Assembly (NCBI RefSeq): GCF_033958435.1
Contig: NC_134158.1
Coordinates: forward strand, 4,669,837-4,733,836
DNA from: Carettochelys insculpta
Lineage: Eukaryota > Chordata > Testudines > Carettochelyidae
Reading direction: 5' to 3'
DNA length: 64,000 nucleotides
Position numbers and translations under genes: made by a program. The notes below the pieces were generated by a model. It saw only the letters and a program-made list of their open reading frames with translations. It ran no database searches and was not told the DNA's origin. Shown piece after piece: positions 44,641-56,070 of the stretch. Within the stretch, counting starts at the first letter, position 1. Every line of letters begins with the position of its first letter.

Positions 44641-47600
44641 TAAGGTTCGTCTGCTTCTGGGCCTGGATTGCTGGTACCAGGCCTGCGCTGATCCTCGTCT
44701 ATTTCTGGACCTGGATGGCTGGTACCAGGTCTGTGACGCTCCTCTTCAGGACTAACCTCTGCAGGAGCTGGAACTGGTTTGCAGTGGGAGGTGTGGATCC
44801 AGGTGGGCAGTACCTTGCACTTCACAGCAGTATGGGTGGTCAAAAGGACTTGGTGGGGCCCTTCCACCTGGGTTCCAGGGCATTCTTTCGCTGGTGGACC
44901 TTTACACAGACCCAATCTCCTGGTTGCAGTTTACGGCATGGCTCAGTCGGGGCCTCCAGGAAAGCGTCCTTGACCTGTGAATGACAGGACTGCACACACC
45001 TCATCTGTTCCTGACACTACTTAACTGTGCTTCCTTTGACAAGTGTGATGTCAGCCTGGTCAATCTCTGGGCTGCTCAGCTGTCTCATAGGCCGACCACA
45101 CACCATCTCATGAGGACTAAGTCCAGTTTTTCGGTTAGGAGTGTCTCTCATGCTCATTAGGGCAATTGGGAGAAGCTTCTACCCAAGTTAAACCAGAGTC
45201 CTCACATATTTTGGCGAGTTTATTCTTTACAATCCCATTTCGTCTTTCCACTGCTCCCGCGCTCTCCGGGTGTGGCAGACAGGGCAGCGCCTGTCGGATG
45301 GAGCGGTACTTTGCCACCTTCTGAATGACTTGTCCAGTGAAGTGAGTACCGCCATCACTGGAGATCACAAGGGGTGTTCCCCAGCACGGGATGAGGTGAT
45401 TTAGAAATCTTTTAGCCACTGTGAAGGCATCAGCTTTCCTGCATGGATCGGCTTCTACCCACCCTGAGAACAAACAAACAATAACCAGAACATATTCAAA
45501 GGATTTACGTTGAGGCAATTGAACGAAGTCCATCTGCAAATTCAGGGGTCTGGTTGCCGGAACTGTCTGTACAGGTTTGCCCGCGTTGTGGGCTTGGCCG
45601 ACAGGGAAAGCCAGACCGGACTCTTGGGCTACTTGGGAGAATTTGGGAGCAAACCAGTTTTCTGTTAGAGTTGCGACCATCCCCCCTTTGCTAAGGTGCG
45701 ACAGCCCATGGAGCACGGAAGCCAGGTGAGGTAACAGGACCACTGGGGCAACAATGCGGCCATCAAAGCTGCGCCACAAGTGGTCTGGGTGCGAGGTGCA
45801 CCCTGCCAATCTCCACTCCCGCTTTCCCGATTCAGGGGCTTGGTCTTGCACTAGGGCCGGTTCCGACAGGGAGGGCGCGGGAGATGGCATCGGAAGGGAG
45901 GGATACAATGCTTCAGCCCGAGGAGGACATAGGGCAGCTGCCCTGGCAGCCCGGGCGGCTGTATCATTCCCTATTGCAGCTTCATCAGAGGGAGAAGCAT
46001 GAGCTGTGCACTTAACAATAGCCAGAGCAGAGGGTAAAAGTACAGCATCTGGGAGAGCAGCGACATAAGGGCCTTTCTTTATAGCGTGTCCAGAGGAGGT
46101 GAGAGAACCTCGCTGTTTCCATCGCCTGCCCAAATCACGAACTCCACCAAAAGCGCACCGGGAGTCAGTACAGACAGCGGCAGAAACCCCTGCTGCGATA
46201 CGACAGGTGCGAGGGAGAGCTACGAGCTCTGCCACCTGTGCAGACGAGACAGAAGGCAGAGGAGCAGATTCCACAACATCATAAACAGTACAAAGTGCAG
46301 AGCCTGTTTCTAAGGTACCAGTAGGATTATAAACGCAAGAACCATCTGAATACAGTATAAAGTCAGGATTGTCCCGCGGGGTTCCAGAGAGATCAGGTGG
46401 AGGAGACGTGACAGCCTGAACAACTTTCAAGCAATCACGTGGCTCCCCCTCGAGAGGTGCAGGGAGCCATGTAGGGGGATTTAAAGAAGCACAACGAACC
46501 TCTGAAACATTAGGGGAGGCAAAAAGGAGCCGTTCATATTTAACAGGACAAGCATTGGAACGGTGCTGAGTTTTTCCTTTCAGGAGCAACGCAGACACTG
46601 AGTGAGGAACAGCCAACGTTAAGGGACATTGTAAAACCACAGGCTCTGCTGGCTCTAAAATTCGTGCTGCAGCTGCAACTGCACAAAGGCGAGGAGAGAA
46701 AGAAGCAGCCACAGAATCAAGATAGGTACCGTGATCAGCAAGAGGGTGGCATTTCTCACCATGGCTCTGAACCAGCACACCCATAGCACATCCTTCCTTT
46801 GCATGACAGAACAAAGTGAAAGGCCGGGAATAATCAGGTAAACCCAAAGCAGGAGCAGACGCTAATGCTTGTTTCAAGGAGGCGAAAGCAGTGCCTTGCT
46901 GGGGGCCCCAAGGAAAGGGAGTGGGGGTGGCATTTCGAGTAAGCTCCTTGAGCGGTTTGGTGAGTTGAGAAAAGTGAGGCATCCATTGCCTACAATAGCA
47001 GCCATGCCTAAGAAAGAAGGGATTTGCAAAGGGGTAGTAGGTCTAGGGGCAGAAAGGGTCGTCTGGATTCTGTTATCAGAGAGCTGACGGCTGCCTGCTG
47101 AGAGATCCTGCCCCAAATACCTGACTTTTGGCTGACACAGTTGAAGTTTTCGTTTGGACATCTTGTGCCATTTTTGGCTGGGGCAACGAGAAGTGGAAGC
47201 GAGTCTGCTCTGCCTGCCTCGAGGGACGGGCTGCACAGAAGCAAATCATCTCCATACTGAATGAGAGTAGAGCCAGAGGGGAAAGTGATCTCAGCAAGGT
47301 CCCTCTGCAGGATCTGTGAAAAATAGGTGGGAGAATCGCTCAACCCTTGTGGCAGAAGAGTCCAGCAGTATCGCTGCCCTTTATAAGTAAAAGCTGCCAG
47401 GCATTGGCAGTCGGGATGGAGAGGAACACTGGAGAAGGCAGAGGAGAGGGCAACACAGTCAAGTGGGTGGAATCTGGTGGACTAGGGGAAAGAATTGTGG
47501 CTGGGTCGGGAGTAATAGGCAATTGAGAGATAACAAGGGAGCTGATCGCTCAAAGGCAGGTGTCCCTCCCCGGTTTCTTTAAGGGCAGTATGGGGGTGTT

Positions 47601-48282
47601 GCAAGGACTTGAGCAGGGGGTGAGAATCCCCTGGGCCAGGAGGTCAGAAATGACAGGTTGAATCCCTGCCCCAGCCGCAGGATTCAGCGGGTACTGAGGA
47701 ACAGGGGGCAAGGGCTCAGTAGGGTTAACCGAAATGTACAGGGGATCTGCTGATATTCTGCCCACCTCGTTTGGGGCGGTGGCCCACAAGCAGTTGGGTA
47801 CCTGGGACAAAAGATCAACATCTGGCTGGGGAATAGAAGGCACGAGGGAGGCGGTAGGATCCTGCAGGAGGTCTTCCACCTCCTCTCCTGGCTGTGCAGG
47901 AACTTCATGATAAACCCCATCTGGAGCACAGAAAATGGTGCAGCGCGACCCGCACCGGAGATCCCTTCCGAATAGATTTACGGGGGAGCAGGACTGAGAA
48001 GGAAAGAGCCCTGCTCTGAAACGGGCCCAGTACAAGGGAGACGGGTTCAGAGACAGGGTGAGGTACGACTTGATCAGAAATGCCGACTGCATTAACAGCC
48101 TGGCCAGAAAGGGGAACAGGGAAAGACGACACTTGGAGGCTGGACCTGCTGGCCCCCGTGTCTACTAAAACCTGGGTGTTTTGTCCAGCAGCCTGGCAGG
48201 TCAGAGCGCCAGCTGGGTTCAGGGGAATACGGGGAGATAAGAGAAGTTGCAATCCTCTTCCAGGCACCCCGTTCACTCTCAA
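44640..48282 (-). pseudogene. ERV pro-pol remnant
   Basis: Protease: LVDTGASRSSL near 48,170, with the later NLFGRDL block. RT: the N-terminal part at 47,700-47,550 (LLAQGILTPCSSPCNTPILP), and a catalytic box read as LIQYGDDLLLCS near 47,255, a Gly variant of YxDD. RNase H and integrase share a 615-codon open stretch (46,982-45,135): YSDGSC, AQVAELVAL, CTDSRCAFG, GNDTAARAAR; then the integrase core with QMDFVQL, SSDGGTHFTG and SAGAVERRNG (D, D, E present). The integrase zinc site has lost both cysteines (AFPVGQAHN). A frameshift near 45,170 precedes LPIALMSMRDTPNRK, and a C-terminal GPHQVLLTT block lies near 44,860. Confidence 0.88.
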
Positions 48283-48288
48283 AGTCCA

Positions 48289-49480
48289 CTAAGTTAAACT
48301 GAGCCTGTGCAGCTCTGTGAACTGCAGGGACTGTCGGCCTGGGGCGACGTGGGCGCTGACTTTCCCAGCGTCCAGGCTGTTTGCAATAGTGGCAAACAGT
48401 TGTACCCACTGGTGTAACTGGGCTGCCTCGGCCAGCTGTAGCTGCAAACCAAGGTGGGGTTGATCTTGCTGTCCCATAGGTACCCTGCAGATGTCGCTCT
48501 GTAGAGCGGCCCCGACCCCTGCCTAATTCAGAGGGCATTGATTGTAATCCCATACATTTAGGTTCTTTAACCTGTTTAGCCTTTAAGCGCTGGCTGCAAT
48601 GGTTTGCCACTGTTAAGAGGTCTGCTAAAGGTTTAGTTTCCCAGCCCACAGTCATTCATTTCAGCTGTCTCTGTACAGCTGGGTTTAATCCATTCACAAA
48701 GGCGGCACCCAGCGCCTGTTGAGCAGTCGCAGCCGGATTGTCATTGCCAGAGTGCCTCTCAGATACCTTTGTAAGCCTTTCCAAATAGGCACCTGGTGTT
48801 CCCTTATCTTCCTGCTCGCAGAGATTAATTTTAACCCCATCTGGTCACTTGGGAAAAACTAAGGATACTGTCAAGCAGCCTGTTTCCAGCTTGTGTAAGC
48901 TCAGTATCATAAGTTCCTGCCCCTGGCACTCCTTGGATGGGCTCAGCTGGCCCCTCTGCTTTCCTTATGATTTTTTTTTGCTTATCAGGCAAGATCACCC
49001 TTAAAAGCTGATCGAGGTCCTGCCAATTTGGGGCATAAGACCGGATCACTAGTGCTAGTTCTGATTGAAACTTTACCGGGTCGTCTTCTGCTGGGGGAAA
49101 GTCTTTAGCCATGGCATGTAATTCAGGCCTAGTCCAGGGTTGGTAAACCCGCATGCGCCCTCCTTGGGGGTTTGGGACTTCTCGTAAAGGAAAAATTTGA
49201 GTGGTTGGGCTATTATTTGTTTCCCCCCATGCAACTTACTAATGGTTGTCCCTTTGAAGGTGGTGTCTTGAGGACAATAGTAGCTGCAGCGGCTGACTGG
49301 TAAGTCATAAGGTGCACCCTGGGTCCCTTTTCTGCCGTCTACAGAGGCTCCTGAATCCCTTTGATCCTCCTGGGCCTGGGGACCTGGGTTTGGACAAGGT
49401 AGAGGATTCCAGGCAGAACACAGGATGTCATCATATCGTCCTGGGAGACAGGGCTTGGAAGGCAAGGATACAATTGCCCC
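48289..49480 (-). pseudogene. ERV gag remnant (capsid and nucleocapsid)
   Basis: Minus-strand frames contain a capsid-like block (DPVKFQSELALVIRSYAP, WQDLDQLLRVILPD) and, nearer the end, a zinc knuckle in which two ligands are lost: CHYCKQPGRWESQR has Arg where His and the last Cys are expected. Frames shift near 49,100 and 48,650. Gag would form the virion core; this copy cannot. Confidence 0.78.
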
Positions 49481-49889
49481 ATAAATGGCGCACTCGGCTG
49501 TGTGTCTGCTGTTTTGTGTTGTACATCTGCACCTTCAAGCTGTCTGATTTTATACTGAAGTTTCTCCTGGGAATCTTTTAAACTTCTTAAACGAGACTCG
49601 TTCTGCCTTTTACAAGTCTCTTCATACCATGATAACGAGGCAGACTATTGTTGATCGGGAGTTTTCGCTCCACGACCCTCAGGAGCACCTCGTAAATGGA
49701 GGATTTTATCCCTATCAATGATACCTAATAGAGGGAACTGCAGTTTGGGATTGTCCCAGGTATAAAAATTCCTTTTGTCTAGAAATTTGCAAGTAATTTC
49801 CCCGAGTGAGTGCACATAAAAACAGCTGGACGGCCCTTAGAGGGTACCGGAATTCCTGGAGTCTGACCTGTCCCCAGCATTGATTTTCT

Positions 49890-50052
49890 CCCTGTGAGGC
49901 ACCGAATGGAAGTTCGCCTGGCTCATAGGGTGCAAGGCAGTGAACCGAATTTCACCTGGCTCACAAGATCTCTCCCTGCAAGGCACCAAACCGAAGCTCA
50001 CCTGGTTACAGAGAGTGAGGCACTGGACCAAAGCCCCCCTGGCTCACGGGGA
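49890..50052 (-). repeat. ERV leader tandem repeat, about 41 bp unit
   Basis: Four imperfect units each contain 'aaggcaccgaa'-like and 'cacctggctca'-like halves (starts near 49,890, 49,930, 49,968 and 50,012). They lie between the primer site and gag. Confidence 0.55.
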
Positions 50053-50534
50053 GGAGGGGGGATGTTCCCAGCACACGCTCCAGCCCAGCAGAACGCCTGG
50101 CGGGAGTTAAGTCTGCCCGGGCTTAGGGATATCATTAATGGTTAGTCTTACTTCAGAACAGGAAACAGAGGGAGGCAACAAAGCTTCCCACAGATCCATG
50201 TGTCGAAAGAGAGTCGTGGCACCACGCCAGCTTTTAGTGTCTGAACACAGAGGGCCCAGCGCATGGCTGCCTCACTAGAGGCACCGGTGTGCCCTTTGGG
50301 AACTGAGACATACAACACAGGCCTAATAGAGAAAGACAGAGACACACAGAACGTTAGCTGCTCCACAAAGGTGGAACCCGTAGCTCCCCCTTACCCTGAC
50401 GGCCGCCGGCACTCCAGTCCCAAGCCCCTGCTGGGAGATTTTGTAACAGGTATCCCCCTTACCTTCTACTGAGCGCTCTTCAGAGGCTTGGAAGTCGAGC
50501 GCTGGCCCCCCGTCCGGGCAAGTGGTGCGTTGGG

Positions 50535-50552
50535 ATCTCGGTGGAACCTCCA
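50535..50552 (-). other. ERV primer-binding site, tRNA-Gln type
   Basis: Three bases past the LTR, the minus strand reads tggaggttccaccgagat. By recall this is the exact complement of the 3' end of vertebrate tRNA-Gln with CCA added (18 of 18; the next base differs). Confidence 0.82.
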
Positions 50553-50555
50553 AAT

Positions 50556-50950
50556 TGCTGAAGCACAAGACGTCTCTGTGTAGGCGGCGAACGTTCAGCT
50601 TTACTGAATTCAATAAGGCAACAGATGAGCCAAACTGGACAGGAGTAAAACCAGGCCCAGCAAGGCTGCTTGGTGCAGCGAACTCTGGTGTTTTATACCC
50701 TCACACAAACAACGCCCAGTGTCAGAGGCAATTAGTTAGAGCAGCGTAAATCACTTTCCAAAGAGAAACTGTTATCAGCAAAGAGAAACAGGTACCGGGG
50801 AGCTGGAGCCCCAACTCCAAACAGCCCATTATCGCATTCCATAGAGCTCATCCTCCCGCCGTTCCCAAACAGGTCAAGGAAAGGACCGGCTCCTGTGTGC
50901 GCGCGGGAGGAAGGGCTGTGAAATGGCGTCTATACAAGATGGCTTCCAAA
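50556..50950 (-). mobile_element. ERV 5' LTR
   Basis: 395 bp. On the minus strand it starts (t)TTGGAAGCCATCTTG and ends CTTCAGCA. TATAAAA lies at 50,697-50,691. The polyadenylation signal seen in the other LTR has become AGTAAA (50,605-50,600). Confidence 0.88.
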
Positions 50951-53229
50951 ATCATATACAGCTACTTTTTGATTTTTGGTCCCCGCCCCCCCGCCCCCAG
51001 GCTACCAGCAGGGATGGAGAGTCCTCTCCAGCTGGCACCCTCCAACACGCCGCATGGCCTGGGCTAGTGTTTGGAGCAAGTGCACTGCCCAAAGGTGCCC
51101 GTCCCCCTCTGGGTCACCCCAGTCGGATGCAAAGGAAAGAGACGTCAGTACGTTTGGAACTGAGGTGACTGCAAGGAGATGCTGGAAAGCAGGTTGATGA
51201 CTCCTCCCTGCTACCCGCCTTAGGGGCTCCACTCCGCACTTGCTGGCTGAGTTTGCTCCCGTAGCCTTTGCCTCTCCCGATCCTGCCCACAAGGCAGTGG
51301 GGAAGGTTCTCACAGGGGTGTCTGCCCCGGAGGGGGGTGGGGGGCGTAAGGAGTCAGGGCCCCTTGGACGCCAGTGACCAAATGGTGGTTCAGACGCCAT
51401 CTGGATTAGCCCAATGGAGGGACCCAAGTATCCCAGACCCTCATCTGCAGAATGAGGGGGCAGAAGCTGCCTAGTCAACACATCCACCATCACATTCGGG
51501 TGGTCCACACTGCCCGCCTGGTGCCTGTGGGCTGCTGGCGCTGCCGCTGCTGTGGGCTCACGGACGACCATGTGAGCAAGAAGAGATAACACACAGCAAA
51601 TGGCAGGGAGGGTCAGTCTGGCTTGATCATCCACACCACCACTCGCTCCCCTGTCGCTGAGCTTCCCCCCCCCCCCGACCTGCAGCACCCCCCCCTGCCC
51701 ACAGACCCCTAACTCCCTCTCCCCCAAGTAAGTTAAGGACTTACTGCTGCTGCAGCCTGGAAGAGCTGCCATCTCCTCCACCAGAGCTACGCGTACCTCA
51801 ACTGCACACAGCAAAGCAGCTCCTGCCATGCGTCAGGGCAGCCGTGGCTGTCTGCCGCAAAGCAGCTCCGGCCGCATGGTGAGACGCCAACAGCCCTGCA
51901 GCCGGGCACATCCTGTCACACTCTGCAGCTTCCCCTGCGCCCTCTGGCCCACTCCCAACATTTCCTTGGACCACAGCTCACCCCCTGCACCCTCCACCCC
52001 AGCCTGCTCCCAACACCCACCCCACCTGGCTCCCCAAAACTCCTAGTCCCTACCACCCCCTGGGTACTGGTACCGCCTCCACTGGAGCCCCCAGCTAGCA
52101 AGTAGAATTTTAGTGAAAAGAGCAAAAATGCCCCATGGTGGACATAAAAGCTCAGCAGCTGAAAGGTGATTTTTCAGAACAAGCCAGGACCAGGGCACCT
52201 TTAATCCCTCTCCTGGTTTTGCTGGGGAGCAGCCCCATGGGAAGGGGTGGCAAAGGAGGCAGGTGCCCCAGGGCCCAGCATTTTGGTGGTGGCAGCTTAC
52301 ATTATAGTAGGGAAGGGAGCAATCTTTTCTTTTGTCTTTGAAGAAACACTGATAGTCCTTGTGCCTGATTACAGATTGCAGAACATAAAAACTCATCATC
52401 TTGCCATTAGATCTCTGGTCACTGCAGTGACCTTTGATATTCTCCAAACAGTTTTGTACTTTGGGGAACTAGAAAATTACAAAGCTATGAGGGTTTAAGG
52501 CTTTCGGTGGCAAAGGCTTTTGATGCCCAATATTGGGGTACTGGATGTGTCTGACCAATCCTTGTAATGTCAGAAGACTGAATTGTGTTCCTTAATATGG
52601 TGAGTGCTGTGCCAAGTTTTTTCAACCATTGCTGCTTGTAAGCAGTGGGGATGGTCCCACTATTAAGGAGAACTATTCTGGCTTCTACACTACTCTGATG
52701 AAATGGTCTAGTGAAAGGATATGAGTGTCTGCTCCAACTGCCTTTATCTCGCATTCTCCTTTACCAGAGTTGTGAGCCCAGTTCTTGAGGGGCCATTTGG
52801 GGATCTGGGGCAAATAATTAAAAAAAAAAAAAAAAGTCTGTCAGGGATTGTGTTTGGCCCTGAGGGCAGGGACTGGACAGTGACATCCTGAGGTCCCTTC
52901 TAGCTCTCTGAGATGTGCAGCTCCAGAGACTGTAGTCTAGGACCTTAAAAACTAACATCTCTTTCTGCAGAAGCGTTCGCGGATGAAAACCAGTGTGTCA
53001 GCTGCATGGAGTAGAAACAAAGACACTCAAGTGGGGAGGTTGTTGCACTGCGACACCCGGAGGACGTAAAAAAACCAACCGTGAAATCCTCTCTCACCCA
53101 ATCTAGACGTCTGCTGCCACAGGATGGCGTGAGAGCCACAGGTGTAATTGGCTTCAAAGAAGGGCTCAGTAGCTCATTGAGGAGGATAGGAGCAGCAATG
53201 GCTATTAGCCAAGCTGGCCAGGACACCAC
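50951..53229. other. Unassigned sequence right of the ERV
   Basis: A 275-codon minus-strand frame at 51,829-51,002 shows no domain and lies in G+C-rich sequence; I do not call it a gene. C runs occur near 50,983 and 51,665, an A run at 52,821-52,835, and a CR1-end-like piece ('catcctgaggtcccttctag') near 52,885. Confidence 0.4.
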
Positions 53230-53940
53230 GGCTACGTCTACACGTGCACGCTACATCGAAATAGCTAATTTCGAAGTAGCGACATCGAAATAGCCTATTT
53301 CGATGAATAACGTCTACACGTCCTCCAGGGCCGGCAACGTCGATGTTCAACTTCGACGTTGCTCAGCCCAACATCGAAATAGGCGCAGCAAGGGAACGTC
53401 TACACGCCAAAGTAGCACACATCGAAATAAGGGAGCCAGGCACAGCTGCAGACAGGGTCACGGGGCGGACTCAACAGCAAGTCGCTCCCTTAAAGGGCCC
53501 CTCCCAGACACACTTTCATTAAACAGTGCAAGATACACAGAGCCAACAACTAGTTGCAGACCCTGTATATGCAGCACGGACCCCCAGCTGCAGCAGCAGC
53601 AGCCAGAAGCCCTGGGCTAAGGGCTGCTGCACACGGTGACCACAGAGCCCCGCAAGGGCTGGAGAGAGAGTATCTCTCAACCCCCCAGCTGATGGCCGCC
53701 ATGGAGGACCCCGCTATTTCGATGTTGCGGGACGCAGATCGTCTACACTGTCCCTACTTCGACGTTGAACGTCGAAGTAGGGCGCTATTCCGATCCCCTC
53801 ATGGGGTTAGCGACTTCGACGTCTTGCCGCCTAACGTCGAAGTTAACTTCGAAATAGTGCCCGACGCGTGTAGACGTGACGGGCGCTATTTCGAAGTTAC
53901 TGCCGCTACTTCGAAGTAGCGTGCACGTGTAGACGCAGCT
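53230..53940. mobile_element. 711 bp MITE with CAC target duplication
   Basis: It starts GGCTACGTCTACACGTGCAC and continues GCTAC. The right end is the complement with two mismatches (gtagcgtgcacgtgtagacg, then cagct). Subterminal regions are full of TTCGAAGTAG and ACGTCGAAGT blocks. CAC at 53,227-53,229 is repeated at 53,941-53,943. The middle 53,440-53,690 is unrelated filler. Non-autonomous. Confidence 0.8.
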
Positions 53941-54754
53941 CACCTCTTGCTCTGGCTGTCCCTAAACCCCCACCAGCCAGAAGCTTGGACTGCAGGGAAC
54001 GGGTAGCAGGAAGTTGCCCCTGTTCTCTTCATTCCCTGTGACCCTGGGTGGCTGTTTGAATGAGAGCTGAGGTCAGTTTCTGGCTCAGCACCAGGCTTCC
54101 TGTGTGACCGTGGCACCGCTCTCACTTCACTGTGCTGCTGTTCAGATTCTTTCAATATGAAGCAGCTGAACAAGGGCGAGTGCAGAATCCCGCACTTCCC
54201 TGGGGTTCCTCCAGCCCAGCACCACTGGCTGGGGACCGCCTGGCGAAGGGAGAGGGCTGCAGAAAAGGCCCTGGGGATCACAACGGCTGAGAGCTGCATG
54301 TGCAGCAAGAAGGCTCAGGGCGTGTGGGATGACGCTGGGCGGGGCACTGCCAGCAGAGCCAGGGAAGGGATTATTTCTTCATTCCGCACCAGCCAGGGCA
54401 CAGCTGGAGCTCTGCATCCGGTCACCCTAGTGCTCAAATTCACAGCGCGAGAATATCTGCATCTGATTGTCAGACACACCCAGCAAGTGGCACTAACCCT
54501 CACCCCTCGTTTAACAAGTGCTTCACTTACCAGTACTCACTAACACGAGGGGGACACACTTACCACTCTTCACTGTGCCAGTGGACTTCCCCACCCATAC
54601 GAACCAGCCCCCGGGGCCCTGGTGTCAGGGCTTTTTCATCCCTCAGGCATAATCGTCCCTGTGGTCCAGGGGAAACAAGCCTTGGCCCTTTAATATCATT
54701 ACGGGGCAGGTAGACTCTAAAAGGTACATAGGCTGCCAGTTAGCAGCCCCCTGT
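53941..54754. other. Unassigned sequence
   Basis: No gene or recognised repeat is seen. Confidence 0.4.
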
Positions 54755-56070
54755 AACGGTCACTCTGTGTCAGTTGGTTTTACCGGTAACCTGAACTCAC
54801 AAACATTTCAAAAACCATAGATTTGAAATCCAGGCTCCTCATTGGATACAGGTGAGGCAGCTTCGAGAGGAGGACCTGTTTGAAAGCAGGACCTTCAGAA
54901 CGTCTGTATGTAAATAGACTCATGAATAATGTATGAGATCAGGGAATATAAGGCAGCGCCGCAGGGCGTTCGGGGCCCTTGGTGCAGAGCTGCCTCTGAG
55001 GCGAAGACTTTTTGAAGATCCCCTGAAGCAATTCCTTGTCCGCCCAGCTGAGGCACGAGCTGAATCACTCACTGAAAGAGCAAAGGCGGCAGCTCTGAGG
55101 TAAATTGGGCGGGAGACGAACTGGCCTCACCCTTAGGGTGAGGTACTGCGCTCTCGCCCCTCAGCACCCAGAGCCTGTCATCACTGCGGCACCCCCGACC
55201 GCGCCGCCGACAAGCAGCTCAAAGGCGGCTTTGGTGGGTGTCGAACTGGCTTCTCCCTGAGGGTGGAGAACTGCGCACACATCAGTTGAAGCCTCGAGCC
55301 TGCCACCTTCGCAGCACCTACGCTCTCGCTGCTCGTCGCTTTGATTCTTCTTCACCGGACGTGACCAACGCGCTCGACTAGCCTACGGGACTGGACCCTT
55401 ACGCCTGATTGGACACGTAAAACCCCCTCTACGCCCCAAGACACTAACTCTAAACCCTAATACTCCATCAAGTAATTCGGGCTGTGTAGGGGAACTTAAC
55501 AGACTGTGGCTTAGGTTGCAGTTCTACTGGATTAATTAAGAGCCATAACCCGGAGCTGAATTAATTTGCTCCGAGCTGCGCAGTTGGTTAATAAGCCCAT
55601 AGTTAAGGCTTTGTTAGTTAACTGTTATTGTTAAGATTTCTTTTTTTCCTCCTAACCTTCCCTCTTTCTCTCTCCAATCCCCACTGGGAAATCCGTCATA
55701 TATTATCTCAGTTGGGAGGAAACCTTGATAGGCTGGACCTCAAGGTTTCCAATAGGGTGGCTCATCTAGCCATCCAGAGCAAATAGGGGTAAAAAAAAAC
55801 TACTTTAGCTTCCCTAGCTCGGAGAAAAACTCACTTCAAACCTCATTCAGTCTCTTTACCGTTTTGTTTGATAAGAGAAGTCTCTCATACACTCCTCCCA
55901 TGGAATTCTTGTTAATAATTAGCGTAAGTGTTTAGATCATGTATTTTTATACGTTAGTTGTTCATGAATAGTGACACAAGTTTAGTTCATGTGCAGTGTT
56001 GGTTCGTTTATGTTTTGGTTAATAAATACAGACATTACATAGTTTATTTTTCCTCTCCTTGTCTCACCCT
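54755..56070 (+). mobile_element. LTR-like non-coding unit (TATA to polyA)
   Basis: It begins near TGTAACGGTCACTCTGTG. A TATA-like GGGAATATAAGGCAGC lies at about 54,953, and AATAAA at about 56,023. In between, 55,090-55,330 holds two diverged copies of a roughly 120-130 bp unit ('ggcgg', 'gaactggc', 'gggtgaggtactgcgc' against 'gggtggagaactgcgc'). No ORF, primer site or gag was found. A long solo LTR is the best guess. Confidence 0.4.

Larger units (their letters stand above)
42353..50950 (-). mobile_element. Endogenous retrovirus, gamma-type, with both LTRs
   Basis: An 8.6 kb minus-strand provirus: 5' LTR 50,950-50,556, primer site, leader, then remains of gag, pro, pol and env, a polypurine tract and the 3' LTR 42,728-42,353. 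Domain order, a DTG protease, an integrase with a C-terminal GPxQ-type domain, and an env with CX6CC are gamma-like. Every gene has frameshifts or stops and a CR1 lies within env. The two LTRs differ by many substitutions and a 19 bp length difference, so the insertion is old. No matching target duplication is seen (gagcc against atcat). It cannot make virus as read. Confidence 0.9.

Noticed and set aside
42348..50955. A target-site duplication for the retrovirus
   Set aside because: The bases flanking the two LTRs (gagcc and atcat) do not match; the left flank is a truncated CR1, so a later rearrangement is possible.
51002..51829. A 275-codon minus-strand ORF
   Set aside because: No recognisable domain, G+C-rich context, no splice or promoter evidence; left as unassigned.
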